Assembly (NCBI GenBank): GCA_045560765.1
Contig: JBJKZD010000004.1
Span: 62,001 to 126,000, forward strand
Length of the DNA stretch: 64,000 bases
Origin: UBA9926 sp913064795
GTDB lineage: Bacteria; Pseudomonadota; Gammaproteobacteria; Pseudomonadales; Azotimanducaceae
Direction: 5' to 3'
The position numbers and the translations under genes were made by a program. Below, piece after piece: positions 8,753 to 17,905 of this stretch (within the stretch, counting starts at the first letter, position 1; each line of letters begins with the position of its first letter). The notes beneath the pieces are model-generated. The model was not told where the DNA came from and did no database searches. It worked only from the letters and a program-made list of their open reading frames with translations.

Positions 8753-11012
8753 ATGGCAAGCGTCGGGCTGACTCTTTTACTGATTCAACAATGGTCTCTG
8801 TTACTGCCTGAGCTCCCAGACAGCACAGCGCTGTGGGTCGGGTTGCCTTTTGCTCTGGCGGGCCTTTGGTATCAAGCACTCAAAGGTTTGGCTGTTATTT
8901 ATCTTTTGGCCTTTGCTCAGCTCGAGGCACTGAGCGCATTACCGAACCCGAGAGAAATTGTCGCTCGAGACCATGCGCTGGTCCGCGTTGAGGGGCAAAT
9001 TATGTCTGTGATCCGTGATCAAGGGGAGTTTTTAAGCTATCAGCTCAAGGTAAAGCGCGCAGCTGACCCCGCGCTCGTGGGACACCAGCTGATAATCGCT
9101 GATCGGCATTTGGAGCACCTAAAGACCTTAAAATCAGCGGTAAGTTTAGATGCTACGGTTCAGCTGAGGTCCCTGGCTGGCCACGTCAACATCCATCCTC
9201 GGAACGATCAGATGTCAACCTTTTATCGTGGTGTAACGGGTCGCGCTTCAATGATCATGATGCACCCCGTAGAGCAGGGCAGGCGCATGGTCAGTCCGTT
9301 ACCCATTCGTCAAAAATTCTCGGATTGGGTCAACAAAGAAGTGAAAGATCCTCGGGCGAGATCGGTGATCAAAGCGTTGACGGTTGGCCGAAATGATTTC
9401 TTGAGCAGCGGGGATCAATGGTTGCTTCAGAAAACGGCAACAGCGCATCTGCTCGTAATCTCTGGACTTCACATGACGCTCGTAGGTTGGGGTAGTTTTC
9501 GGGGTCTGCGCTACTTTGGGTTTTCTTACAGGATAAGCCTGATGGCTGGGAGCGCAGCCGCAATGTTCTACGCGTGGCTCGCAACGGGAGGCGTCTCTGT
9601 GATTCGCTCTGGGCTCATGCTTGGTTTTTTGATGGCCGCGGGGCTGTTTCGGTTTCCTCGGTCTGGCTGGGGAATTTTTTGGTTAACCTTCGTCTTAACA
9701 CTATTGGTTTCTCCAACGATCAGTGGTCTGACAGGTTTCTGGTTCTCCTTTGGCTGCGTCGCAAGCTTGCTGACGCTGGCGCGGATTCAAGGTGAGGAAT
9801 CATTAGGGCTTTTTTTTAAGGCTTTGCTTACGATTCGCATGCAATTACTGCTCGGCTTGCTGATGCTACCGGTCGTAACCTATTTTATAGGTGTTAGCTC
9901 GCTGATTGGGCCCCTCGTTAACGTGATCGCGATTCCTTTCGTTGCTCTTTTTGTCTTGCCCGCTTCAATTATCGTCCTTCTAATGTTTCTCCTGAGTGAG
10001 CTCTTACAATGGAGTTGGGTTCAATCGATCGCGATATTCAGCTTAGAGATTGCAGAATTTTTAGTGATGGCTTTATGGTTTTTACTAGATTGGGCAGGGA
10101 CAATGGCTCAGTTGATCAATTTGCCCGCTTTGCCCGTGGTTTACCTTGTGCTTTTAGCTGCAGGCTTATGCATTGTCTTTTCTGGCCTAAAATTAGGGCA
10201 CTGGACGCTCGTTCTCGCCCTTTGCGGTCCGTTGATGGCACCCAAGGTGAACAAGCCCAAGCTAGGCGCTTTGAAGCTTTTGGTCATGGATGTCGGGCAG
10301 GGAACGAGCGTGCTCATTCAAACAGCAAATCATTATCTGCTGTTCGATGCGGGACCTAAAACTCGGTATGGTTTCGATGCGGGTGCGAAAGTGGTCTTGC
10401 CACAACTGCGGGGCCTTGCGGTCTCTAAAATTCATCAAGCTCATTATCTCTCATAGCGATGCCGATCATGCCGGTGGCCGAGCCGTGATAGAGCAACGGT
10501 TTCGAATCGAAGGGGTTACGGATTCGAGCGCTCAGGCGTGTCTACAAGGTCATGCGTTTGACCTCGACGAAATTACCTTTCGCTATTCGAGATGGCAGCA
10601 AGCACAGACGCAAAATGACGGCTCTTGCCAGTTGAGTATTGAAGGGTTAGGTTACAAAATTCTTCTAGCGGGAGATATCGGGGCCGAAGCTGAGGTGGCG
10701 TTACTGCCGGACCTGCCTAGGGGTATCGATCTTCTTCTGGCGCCCCACCATGGGTCTCGGTCTTCGTCCAGCCCTGCCTTACTGAATCAATTGATGCCGA
10801 AATGGGTGGTCTTTTCAATGGGCCTTGATAATGCTTTCGGTCATCCACACCCTGAAATTGTGACGCGTTATTCCAACCGCGGTAGTCGATTACTATTTAC
10901 AGGACAACAAGGTGCAGTAGAATTCGCTGCTGATCACAGCGGTATCCAGTTGAGATCCTCCGCGAGGTCTGAATACGCTCGATTTTGGTTGGCATCGCAA
11001 CAAAACCATTAG
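8753..11012 (+). CDS. comEC: ComEC/Rec2 DNA-uptake channel, frameshifted
   Basis: ComEC forms the inner-membrane channel for single-stranded DNA entry during natural transformation. Frame 1 (8753-10456) carries the N-terminal helices, the Competence domain with LLVISGLHMTLVGWG, multiple transmembrane segments and the start of the metallo-beta-lactamase-like domain (LLVMDVGQGTSVLIQ). Frame 2 continues that domain with IISHSDADHAGGRAV, ILLAGDIGAEAE and LLLAPHHGSRSSSSP to 11012. The frame change lies near 10427-10433; dropping one A from AAAA (10427-10430) joins them into about 752 residues, the normal family size. SHSDADHAGG retains the metal-binding residues. Confidence 0.88.
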
Positions 11013-11086
11013 TCGTTCCGTTTCGTTAGCCTAACTACAAGCGAACCCATCCATCGAATGGGCCCCACTTTTCATTGAGATTTATT

Positions 11087-11938
11087 ATGGCAGCAGGTCA
11101 CCCGATTATTGAGCAGCTCGCGCTAGAGCAAATCGAACATAATCTTTTTCGAGGGTACAGCGAGAACCTAGGAACCCCTCGGGTCTTTGGTGGCCAGGTC
11201 ATTGGCCAAGCCTTGATTGCCGCCCTCAGAACTGTCAATGATCGACACTGCCATTCGCTCCATGGTTATTTTCTTAGGCCAGGAGATCCCTCGCTACCGA
11301 TCATCTATGAAGTGGATCGAATTCGCGATGGACGAAGCTTCACGACTCGTCGGGTCATTGCGATACAGTCTGGCCAAGCGATTTTCAATATGTCGTGTTC
11401 GTTTCAAGTGCTAGAAACAGGGCTAAGGCACCAGATGGAAGCGCCGGATGTCCCCAAACCTGATGACCTGCCGGACGAAAATGAGGTTTTTGCATCGCGA
11501 ACCCAAAAATTACCCGAACCCATGGTCGAAATGATGATGCGAGAGCGTCCGATTGAGCTTAAGCGGGTAGAGCCTGTTGACTACCTTAATCCGATCAAGG
11601 GACCTGCAAAACAACACACATGGTTTAAAGCGCGCGTTCCGCTGGGTGACGACATCGCGATGCACCAGTGTCTGCTAGCGTATGCATCTGACATGGGGAT
11701 CTTGAGCACTTCGACCCTGCCTCACGGAAAGTCATTTTTAACCGGCTTAATGACGGCGAGCCTGGATCATGCGATGTGGTTTCATCGGCCTTTTCGCTTC
11801 GACGAATGGATTCTTTTTGCTCAGGATTCACCGGCAGCAGCTGGCGCTAGAGGGTTTAATCGAGGAGCGATGTTCACCGAACAAGGTGACCTGATTGCTT
11901 CAGTGGCTCAAGAAGGCCTCATCAGAGAAATTGACTGA
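11087..11938 (+). CDS. tesB: TesB, acyl-CoA thioesterase II
   Basis: A 283-residue double-hotdog thioesterase that cleaves medium- and long-chain acyl-CoA. It closely follows the TesB pattern: NLFRGYSENLGTPRVFGGQ, LHGYFLRPGDPSLPIIYEV, RDGRSFTTRRV, ASLDHAMWFHRPFRFDEW and VAQEGLIRE. The catalytic triad region (the Asp of LDHAMWFHR, the Ser/Thr near the C-terminal hotdog, and Gln of QEGL) appears intact. The ATG at 11087 is preferred over an in-frame TTG at 11075 because the TTGAGA in between makes a plausible ribosome-binding site. Convergent with the DUF2244 gene, 12 bp away. Confidence 0.93.
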   Translation: MAAGHPIIEQLALEQIEHNLFRGYSENLGTPRVFGGQVIGQALIAALRTVNDRHCHSLHGYFLRPGDPSLPIIYEVDRIRDGRSFTTRRVIAIQSGQAIFNMSCSFQVLETGLRHQMEAPDVPKPDDLPDENEVFASRTQKLPEPMVEMMMRERPIELKRVEPVDYLNPIKGPAKQHTWFKARVPLGDDIAMHQCLLAYASDMGILSTSTLPHGKSFLTGLMTASLDHAMWFHRPFRFDEWILFAQDSPAAAGARGFNRGAMFTEQGDLIASVAQEGLIREID

Positions 11939-11950
11939 AAAGTCGAGCGG

Positions 11951-12427
11951 TTATTCTGGCGTCACGCGCTTTAGTGCCTGAATCAACACTTGTTTATCGC
12001 CGTGGCTTAAAAAGCCTCCGAGTTCAGACTCGTGGTTATGGCTCCTAATCGCGACTCGAGCACCGCCCCAAGGGTGCGTGGCTGGCGTCACAAGATATTT
12101 AGCCCAATTCCGCTGGTAGACCTGAGCGGTTTCCGCTCGTTTGATGCCTTGTTCGATTTTAACGCTGTGTTCGGTGACGGTGATCACTTCCTGGCGATTG
12201 CACTGCTTAGTACAGTAGAACATACAGACGGCGAGGGCGCTGAGTTCTACTACAGAGAATGGCAATATTATCCAGGCCCCTGCTAATAAAAAGCCGATGC
12301 CGACGGCGGCCGAGACGGCTGTCAGAGTATAGAGTAGGTATAAGTTATAGCGCCAAGTCCACGAATAGTTAGGTCGAAGGACAATCCGCCCAGTATGGGT
12401 TTCGTCACAAATATCCAGTTCAACCAT
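11951..12427 (-). CDS. DUF2244 membrane protein
   Basis: A 158-residue protein of the DUF2244 family: an N-terminal strand region (RIVLRPNYSWTWRYNLYLLY), two adjacent transmembrane helices (roughly residues 30-75), then a cytosolic tail with EVITVTEHSVKIEQG and the conserved HPWGGARVAIRSHNHESELGGFL. Homologues sit beside cytochrome oxidase genes in other Proteobacteria, but here the neighbours are tesB and hisC, so the context says nothing specific. The 70 bp upstream contain imperfect copies of CTTGGTTTCT. Confidence 0.8.
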   Translation of the reverse strand: MVELDICDETHTGRIVLRPNYSWTWRYNLYLLYTLTAVSAAVGIGFLLAGAWIILPFSVVELSALAVCMFYCTKQCNRQEVITVTEHSVKIEQGIKRAETAQVYQRNWAKYLVTPATHPWGGARVAIRSHNHESELGGFLSHGDKQVLIQALKRVTPE

Positions 12428-12498
12428 TGGAGTGCCAACCTCTATTCATCATTAGTTTCTATACTTGGTTTCTGTACTCGGTTTTTAAACCTTGGTTT

Positions 12499-13590
12499 CT
12501 AAGCATGACTATCTAACAGTTGTGATAAAGCGGTCATTAGGCGCGCATGCTCCTCTGGGCGACCCACCGTGATACGTAATTTGTCTGCTAACCGCTCATC
12601 TGGAAAATATCTAACCAGTATGTTGTGGGCTTTAAGGCCTTGGTAAATCAGGTCTGCACTAATAGCCGAAGTCTGAGGGACAGTGGCCAAAACGAAATTT
12701 GCTTGTGATGGTAAGCAGTCAAACCCGATTTGACGAAGCTGCTGGACGAGATCCTCTCGGTGCTGGCTGATTTTATGCCAATTGTCCCGGGCGTACGCCT
12801 GGTCTTTGATCGCAACGGTCGCTAACGCCTGGCTAATGGCGTCTAAATTGTAGCTATCTCTCGTTTTATGAAGCATCGGCTCGATGAGATGCCTAGGCCC
12901 GATACCATATCCAAATCGAAGACCCGCCAAACCATAACCTTTGCTCAAAGTCCTCAGTAGAACAACGTTCTCGGATTCAGCTGCAAATCGCGAAAGATCA
13001 TAGTCAGGATCTCCAATAAAGTTGACGTAGGCTTCGTCGATTACCAACAGCCCCTTAATATTTTTAGAGATATCAATAAGCTCAGCGGCACCGGTCAGGA
13101 TGCCGGTCGGTGCGTGGGGGTTTACGACGAATGTTAGTTGGCATGGCTCTGCGTTAATTTGATCCGAAAAATCGGTAGGCAATAACCAATTATCGGTAAG
13201 AGGGACCGAGAAAGGCCGTGCATCTTGTATGCGCGTCAGTATTGGGTAAAGCGAATAAGTTAGATCTGTCATCCCAACGGCTGCGCCAGGATCAACAAAG
13301 GTTGTTAGGAGCAGACGCAGTAATTCATCGCCGCCCCGGGTCGCAATAATATTCTCGGCTTTGATGCCGTGTAAGGCGGCGGCTTCCTGTCGGAAGGCAT
13401 CAGAAGTGGGCTGTGGGTAGCGGCGAAGGTCTCCGATGCTGATTTGCGTCAGGAGTTGCTGCGTCAGAGGTGAAGCCGGGTAGGCATTCTCATTGGTATT
13501 AAGTTTAATAAGGTCAACATCATCGCGCTGCTCTCCTGATACATAACCTTCTAAATCAGCGATGTTGCCGCGCTGGAAATTAACTTTCAT
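12499..13590 (-). CDS. hisC: HisC-like histidinol-phosphate aminotransferase
   Basis: A class I/II PLP aminotransferase of the HisC family, 363 residues from the ATG at 13590. Motifs: LNTNENAYPASP at the N-terminus, ATRGGDELLRLL, the aspartate/tyrosine loop VIDEAYVNF, the PLP lysine in LRTLSKGYGLAGLRFGYGI, and the C-terminal ILVRYFPDERLADKLRITVG. The reaction is imidazole-acetol phosphate to histidinol phosphate; relatives also act on aromatic amino acids. Upstream in-frame ATGs (to 13629) lie inside greB and would add 13 unlikely residues. It lies downstream of greB rather than in a his operon, so it may be a second paralogue. Confidence 0.85.
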   Translation of the reverse strand: MKVNFQRGNIADLEGYVSGEQRDDVDLIKLNTNENAYPASPLTQQLLTQISIGDLRRYPQPTSDAFRQEAAALHGIKAENIIATRGGDELLRLLLTTFVDPGAAVGMTDLTYSLYPILTRIQDARPFSVPLTDNWLLPTDFSDQINAEPCQLTFVVNPHAPTGILTGAAELIDISKNIKGLLVIDEAYVNFIGDPDYDLSRFAAESENVVLLRTLSKGYGLAGLRFGYGIGPRHLIEPMLHKTRDSYNLDAISQALATVAIKDQAYARDNWHKISQHREDLVQQLRQIGFDCLPSQANFVLATVPQTSAISADLIYQGLKAHNILVRYFPDERLADKLRITVGRPEEHARLMTALSQLLDSHA

Positions 13591-14071
13591 CACCAAACCC
13601 TTCATAGTTGACCTTGAGAATCTCTGCATTGACAGGCCCCGCGGGACGGTCTAGCAGAACATCGTCGCCTTCTCGTTTACCCATCAACGAGCGTGCGACT
13701 GGGCTTTTGAGGCTGATCCAGCCCCGCTTTAAATCGATCTCATCCTCGCCAATGATCCGTAATTTTAACTCGGGTCCAGTATCAGGTTGTAACCAAACCC
13801 AGGCCCCGAAATATATTCGGGAAGTGTCCTTCGGGACTCGATCGACCACTTCGATCTGATCCAATCGTTTCTCTAAGTATCGGACGCGTTTATCGATTTC
13901 TCTGAGTTGCTTTTTTCCGTAAATGTAATCTGCATTTTCTGAGCGATCCCCGAGTGCGGCTGCATCAGCGACTTGTTGCGTGACTTTGGGTCTTTTGTCC
14001 TTCCAGAGGAATCTAAGCTCAGCTCTCAGGGCACTCGCACCTGCCGCAGTGATGTAAACCTTATCGCTCAC
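13580..14071 (-). CDS. greB: GreB, transcript cleavage factor
   Basis: A 163-residue GreA/GreB family protein that enters the RNA polymerase secondary channel and stimulates cleavage of backtracked RNA. The N-terminal coiled coil contains ELRFLWKDKRPKVTQQVADAAALGDRSENADYIYGKKQLREID, whose acidic tip DRSENADY is catalytic; LRFLWKDKRP is GreB-like. The C-terminal domain ends SPVARSLMGKREGDDVLL. The GTG at 14071, ten bases after AGGAG, fits the family start much better than the ATG at 14113, which would add residues inside dgkA. It overlaps the start of hisC slightly. Confidence 0.92.
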   Translation of the reverse strand: MSDKVYITAAGASALRAELRFLWKDKRPKVTQQVADAAALGDRSENADYIYGKKQLREIDKRVRYLEKRLDQIEVVDRVPKDTSRIYFGAWVWLQPDTGPELKLRIIGEDEIDLKRGWISLKSPVARSLMGKREGDDVLLDRPAGPVNAEILKVNYEGFGDES

Positions 14072-14084
14072 AAAAGGGTTTCTC

Positions 14085-14483
14085 CTAACCGGTGCTGCGC
14101 ATAAAGAAATCAACGAGAACAGCCAACCAGATTAATCCGGTCGCGATCAGGGTGATAAAGACAGCGGCAGAGCCAAAATCTTTTGCTTGTTTCGCCAGGG
14201 GGTGAAATTCAAGTCCAGAGCGATCGATCGCAGCTTCGATGCCAGAGTTTAGAAGCTCAACGGCTAGCACAATCAGGCAGATACTGATCAGCGCAACAGC
14301 GGTGATAAAATGCTCGGCGATGACAAAGGCCAGTGGAAACAATACGATACAGGCTGCGCATTCCTGGCGAAAAGCAGATTCGTGATTAAGCGCCGACTTG
14401 ATGCCATCGATCGAAAAACGAGCGGCGTTTAAAAAGTGCCTTAGGCCTGTGTTACTACGTTTGTCGAAGTGTTGCGTCATCAA
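14085..14483 (-). CDS. dgkA: DgkA, diacylglycerol kinase
   Basis: A 132-residue integral-membrane kinase that phosphorylates diacylglycerol, recycling it from membrane-derived oligosaccharide or LPS modification. Three transmembrane helices are visible, with the catalytic stretch FRQECAACIVLFPLAFV at TM1 and the signature VELLNSGIEAAIDRSG (Glu and Asn for Mg-ATP) between TM2 and TM3. The last helix is FITLIATGLIWLAVLVDFF. Length matches the family. Its end overlaps the greB open frame only if the long greB start is used. Confidence 0.92.
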   Translation of the reverse strand: MMTQHFDKRSNTGLRHFLNAARFSIDGIKSALNHESAFRQECAACIVLFPLAFVIAEHFITAVALISICLIVLAVELLNSGIEAAIDRSGLEFHPLAKQAKDFGSAAVFITLIATGLIWLAVLVDFFMRSTG

Positions 14484-14519
14484 AATTGCTCGAAGGTAGG
14501 TTGATGAGAGGCATCAGCC

Positions 14520-14569
14520 CTTGAATTTACAAAGATAAGCATTATACAGACAGCAGGTAAGAATACCTG
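14520..14569 (+). promoter_or_regulatory. clpB promoter region with an inverted repeat
   Basis: CTTGAAT at 14520-14526 is followed after 16 bp by TATACA (14543-14548). CTTGAA also resembles the -35 of the heat-shock sigma factor RpoH, which drives clpB in relatives, but the RpoH-type CCCCAT -10 is poor (CATTA at 14540-14544). Just downstream lies a perfect 6-bp inverted repeat CAGGTA-AGAA-TACCTG (14554-14569), which could be an operator or an RNA hairpin at the start of the leader. Confidence 0.45.
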
Positions 14570-14621
14570 TAATGGGCAATCAAGTCTTAATCGATTGTGT
14601 TACTTGATCATGAGGTCAACT

Positions 14622-17198
14622 ATGCGAATGGAAAAATTTACGCCTGGGATGCAGCTGGCTCTATCTGATGCTCAAACCCTTGCCGTGCAGCTCGACCACA
14701 ATGCACTCGCGCCGTTGCACGTTGTCAAAGTGTTGCTGGAAGATCCCTCAAGTCGTGCTGTGGGGGTGTTAAGGCAGATGGGTATAGACCTGAAGGCTGT
14801 TTCGTCTCAAATAGCCACTGGGTTATCAGCGCTCCCTAAGGTGAATCAAAATACTGGGGACTTGCAGGCCTCGCCAGATTTGATGCGGTGGTTTAATCTC
14901 GCTCAAAAGCGAGCCGCTGAGAAAGAAGGTGGTATCGTCTCTGATGAGCACCTTTTGCAAGCGCTTTTTGATTATGAGAGTGATATTTCAAGGCTCCTAA
15001 GTGGCGCTGGATTGAATCCCGATGCGCTAGAAAGGGCGATTCACCAAACGGGTAATCCTGGAGAAAGCGCTGCTGAAACAACAGATGCTGATCGAGAAGC
15101 GCTCGAACGATACACCGTTGATTTAACCGAGCAGGCCCGAGCTGGCAAGTTAGATCCGGTGATCGGACGAGACGCTGAGATTCGACGGGCCATTCAGGTC
15201 CTGCAGCGCCGGACCAAAAACAACCCCGTATTGATTGGTGCCCCTGGGGTCGGTAAAACCGCAATTGTTGAAGGGTTGGCTCTACGGATTATCAATAGCG
15301 AAGTCCCTGACGGCTTACGTGACAAATCGATATTAGCGCTGGACTTGGGAGCGCTCGTCGCTGGTGCAAAATTTCGAGGTGAGTTCGAGGAGCGCTTGAA
15401 GGCTGTGCTTCATGCTCTGGAAGCACGTTCGAGCGAAATCGTTTTGTTTATCGATGAGCTACACACCGTTGTCGGAGCGGGTCGCGCCGAGGGCTCGATG
15501 GATGCGGGTAATATGCTTAAACCCGCACTGGCGAGGGGTGATTTGCATTGCCTTGGTGCAACCACGCTTGATGAATATCGACAGTTTATAGAGTCGGATA
15601 AAGCATTAGAGCGCAGGTTTCAAAGAGTCCAGGTCAATGAGCCCTCCGCCTCAGACGCCATCGCGATTCTCCGCGGGTTGAAAGAACGGTATGAACTGCA
15701 CCACGGCGTCAACATCAACGATCCTGCAATTGTAGCTGCGGTCCAATTGTCTCAGCGCTACATCCCCGATCGACAACTTCCGGACAAAGCCATTGACCTC
15801 ATTGATGAGGCCGCGAGCTCTATCAGGATGGAAATTGATTCGAAACCTGAGGAAATGGACCAGCTCGAGCGTCGTTTAATTCAATTAAAGATTGAGCATA
15901 AGGCGCTGTCATCTGAGGCAGATGTTGTGTCGCAAGAACGTGCGAACGAGCTTGACGATGAGATTGCGGCGCTTGAAGCCGAATTTAAGGCGCTTGAAGC
16001 CGTCTGGGCGGATGAGAAAATAGTTCATCAAGGCGCTCAGGGAATGAAGGAAGCCTTAGACCAAGCACGGCAAGAACTTGATGTTGCCCGCCGTTTGAGT
16101 GATCTGACGAAAATGTCTGAACTACAATATGGGAAGATTCCAGAGCTCGAGCGCGAAATCGCTCAATTTGAGGATCAGCCAAAGGCCGCTCCTCAGCTAT
16201 TTCGTAACCGTGTTACAGAAGATGAAATCACAGAAATAATCTCTAAATGGACGGGTATACCGGTCCATAAGATGCTTGCCAGCGACCGCGAAAAGCTCCT
16301 TAACCTAGAGGCACACTTACATGAACGTGTTGTCGGTCAAGAGGAGGCAGTGACGGTAGTCGCCAATGCGGTGCGCCGGGCACGAGCAGGATTGTCAGAT
16401 CCCGATCGGCCTCACGGTGCGTTCTTGTTCCTTGGTCCTACCGGTGTCGGCAAAACTGAATTATCAAAGGCGCTGGCCGATTGCTTGTTTGACTCGCAGC
16501 AGGCGCTAATACGGCTCGACATGTCTGAATATATGGAAAAACACGCAGTCTCACGTCTGATCGGGGCGCCCCCTGGTTATGTTGGACATGAGGAAGGCGG
16601 CTATTTAACCGAAAAAGTCAGAAGAAACCCTTATTCAGTTGTTTTGCTTGATGAAATAGAAAAAGCGCATCCCGATGTTTTTAACATTTTACTTCAAGTG
16701 CTAGACGAGGGGCGTTTGACGGACAGTCAAGGACGAACAGTCGATTTTAAAAATTGTGTGCTAATTATGACCTCTAACCTCGCCTCGGATGTGATCCAGT
16801 TAATGGCATCCTCCGAATCGCGGGATGCCCTTCATGATGCTGTTATGACCGAGGTGAAGCGCCATTTTAGACCAGAGTTTCTCAATCGCGTTGATGACAG
16901 TGTTGTCTTTCAACCACTATCGGAAGCGCAGACTCGGGATATTGCTGGAATTCAGGTGGCTAGATTACTGGAGCGATTGCGGGGACAGGGTATTGAATTA
17001 ACCATAGGTGATGACATTCTTTCTCTGATTGCGGAAGCGGGTTTTGATCCACTCTATGGTGCAAGGCCGCTTCAGCGACTGATACAGCGCATGATCGAAA
17101 ACCCCCTCGCCGAAGCGATACTCTCCGGCGATCTAGACCGATCGGAATCTGTTGAAGTTGTTATGGCCGAGACAGGTCTCATTTTTAAAGGAAAATAG
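14622..17198 (+). CDS. clpB: ClpB, protein disaggregase
   Basis: ClpB is the Hsp100 hexamer that, with DnaK, pulls proteins out of aggregates. The 858-residue protein has the Clp N-domain (1-145), AAA-1 with Walker A GAPGVGKT and VLFIDELHTVVGAG, a coiled-coil M-domain (about 400-520, with the RRLIQLKIEHKALS stretch), and AAA-2 with GPTGVGKTELSKALA, VVLLDEIEKAHPDVF and FLNRVDD, ending normally. The ATG at 14622 (MRMEKFTPGMQLAL) follows an AGGT element and matches family N-termini; the frame is open from TTG 14595. Two SOS-type boxes begin immediately after its stop. Confidence 0.96.
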   Translation: MRMEKFTPGMQLALSDAQTLAVQLDHNALAPLHVVKVLLEDPSSRAVGVLRQMGIDLKAVSSQIATGLSALPKVNQNTGDLQASPDLMRWFNLAQKRAAEKEGGIVSDEHLLQALFDYESDISRLLSGAGLNPDALERAIHQTGNPGESAAETTDADREALERYTVDLTEQARAGKLDPVIGRDAEIRRAIQVLQRRTKNNPVLIGAPGVGKTAIVEGLALRIINSEVPDGLRDKSILALDLGALVAGAKFRGEFEERLKAVLHALEARSSEIVLFIDELHTVVGAGRAEGSMDAGNMLKPALARGDLHCLGATTLDEYRQFIESDKALERRFQRVQVNEPSASDAIAILRGLKERYELHHGVNINDPAIVAAVQLSQRYIPDRQLPDKAIDLIDEAASSIRMEIDSKPEEMDQLERRLIQLKIEHKALSSEADVVSQERANELDDEIAALEAEFKALEAVWADEKIVHQGAQGMKEALDQARQELDVARRLSDLTKMSELQYGKIPELEREIAQFEDQPKAAPQLFRNRVTEDEITEIISKWTGIPVHKMLASDREKLLNLEAHLHERVVGQEEAVTVVANAVRRARAGLSDPDRPHGAFLFLGPTGVGKTELSKALADCLFDSQQALIRLDMSEYMEKHAVSRLIGAPPGYVGHEEGGYLTEKVRRNPYSVVLLDEIEKAHPDVFNILLQVLDEGRLTDSQGRTVDFKNCVLIMTSNLASDVIQLMASSESRDALHDAVMTEVKRHFRPEFLNRVDDSVVFQPLSEAQTRDIAGIQVARLLERLRGQGIELTIGDDILSLIAEAGFDPLYGARPLQRLIQRMIENPLAEAILSGDLDRSESVEVVMAETGLIFKGK

Positions 17199-17218
17199 TA
17201 CTGTACACGCATACAGCT
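17199..17218. promoter_or_regulatory. LexA (SOS) box 1, candidate
   Basis: TACTGT-N8-ACAGCT at 17199-17218 keeps the invariant CTGT-N8-ACAG core of gammaproteobacterial LexA operators. It is the weaker of two boxes 7 bp apart, directly after the clpB stop. Confidence 0.6.
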
Positions 17219-17225
17219 ATTGTGA

Positions 17226-17245
17226 TACTGTATAAAAAAACAGTA
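17226..17245. promoter_or_regulatory. LexA (SOS) box 2, candidate
   Basis: TACTGT-ATAAAAAA-ACAGTA is a perfect 6-bp palindrome with the 8-bp AT-rich spacer of the LexA consensus. TATAAA inside it (17231-17236) could serve as a -10, which is the usual arrangement for LexA repression. Together with box 1 it forms a tandem operator reading toward the unidentified ORF at 17525. Confidence 0.7.
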
Positions 17246-17430
17246 AACACCTAGGGCATTTCGCTAGGCTAAAAAAGGGAACTGAGTGAAAATCTAAGTA
17301 ATTTTGTAAGCGCTTAGGTAAATTTTTGATCAGAAGCTTGGTCAAAATATTTAGAAAATTCTCTATAAATAGCTACAAAACAATTAGTTATAAGCCCAGT
17401 TGCACGCAAAAAGTTTATGCTTTAGTCATT

Positions 17431-17505
17431 GATTAAGCTGAAGCCAATAAAGCTTGAGCCAATAAAGCTTGAGCCAATAAAGCTTGAGGTAATAAAGCTT
17501 GAGCA
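17431..17505. repeat. 15-bp tandem repeat, about five copies
   Basis: Four near-identical copies of AATAAAGCTTGAGCC occupy 17446-17505, preceded by one degenerate copy at 17431-17445. Because 15 is a multiple of three, the frame that crosses it reads as repeated IKLEP. It lies between the SOS boxes and a good ribosome-binding site, so it is probably in a 5' leader rather than in the protein. Confidence 0.85.
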
Positions 17506-17524
17506 GATAGAGAGGAGAACGCTT

Positions 17525-17905
17525 GTGCTAAATGTGGTTCAACCAGGATCTTTAGACGTCAGAAGCCGGTCCACCTATCACAAATTCTCGAGACGCGGGA
17601 GCCGTTATAGCGATGATCGCACCAAAGCGTTTGACCGCGTTGGCTATGCTGCTACAGAGCTTGGCCGTCCGGTTAACAGAGAGCCTCGCGCGCAGAAGGA
17701 TTATTCGAAGCTGGCGATGCAAGCTTCGAAGCGGATGAAATTTAGCAAGGATAAGGTCAGGACAGGTCGATTAATCTGTCTGCATTTGCGTTCTTTGCTG
17801 CAAGAAAAGCCAGTCGCTCGACTATCAGTCACGGCGCCATCCCAAGCCAATATCCCGCATCGAGTGGACTTGATAGAGCAGAGACAGGTACCACTTCCAC
17901 TGTAA
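17525..17905 (+). CDS. Unrecognised 126-residue basic protein, possibly SOS-controlled
   Basis: The frame is open from 17429, but a GTG at 17525 stands seven bases after GGAG in AGAGGAGAAC, the best ribosome-binding site in the region, so I prefer that start. The predicted protein is strongly basic and lacks a signal peptide or membrane helix. Segments such as STYHKFSRRGSRYSDDRTK and AMQASKRMKFSKDKVRTGR are rich in Lys, Arg and Ser. I recognise no family. An overlapping minus-strand frame (17701-17967) has no supporting signal. Its only regulatory clue is the pair of LexA-type boxes about 280 bp upstream, with nothing else between that could be their target. Confidence 0.4.
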   Translation: MLNVVQPGSLDVRSRSTYHKFSRRGSRYSDDRTKAFDRVGYAATELGRPVNREPRAQKDYSKLAMQASKRMKFSKDKVRTGRLICLHLRSLLQEKPVARLSVTAPSQANIPHRVDLIEQRQVPLPL

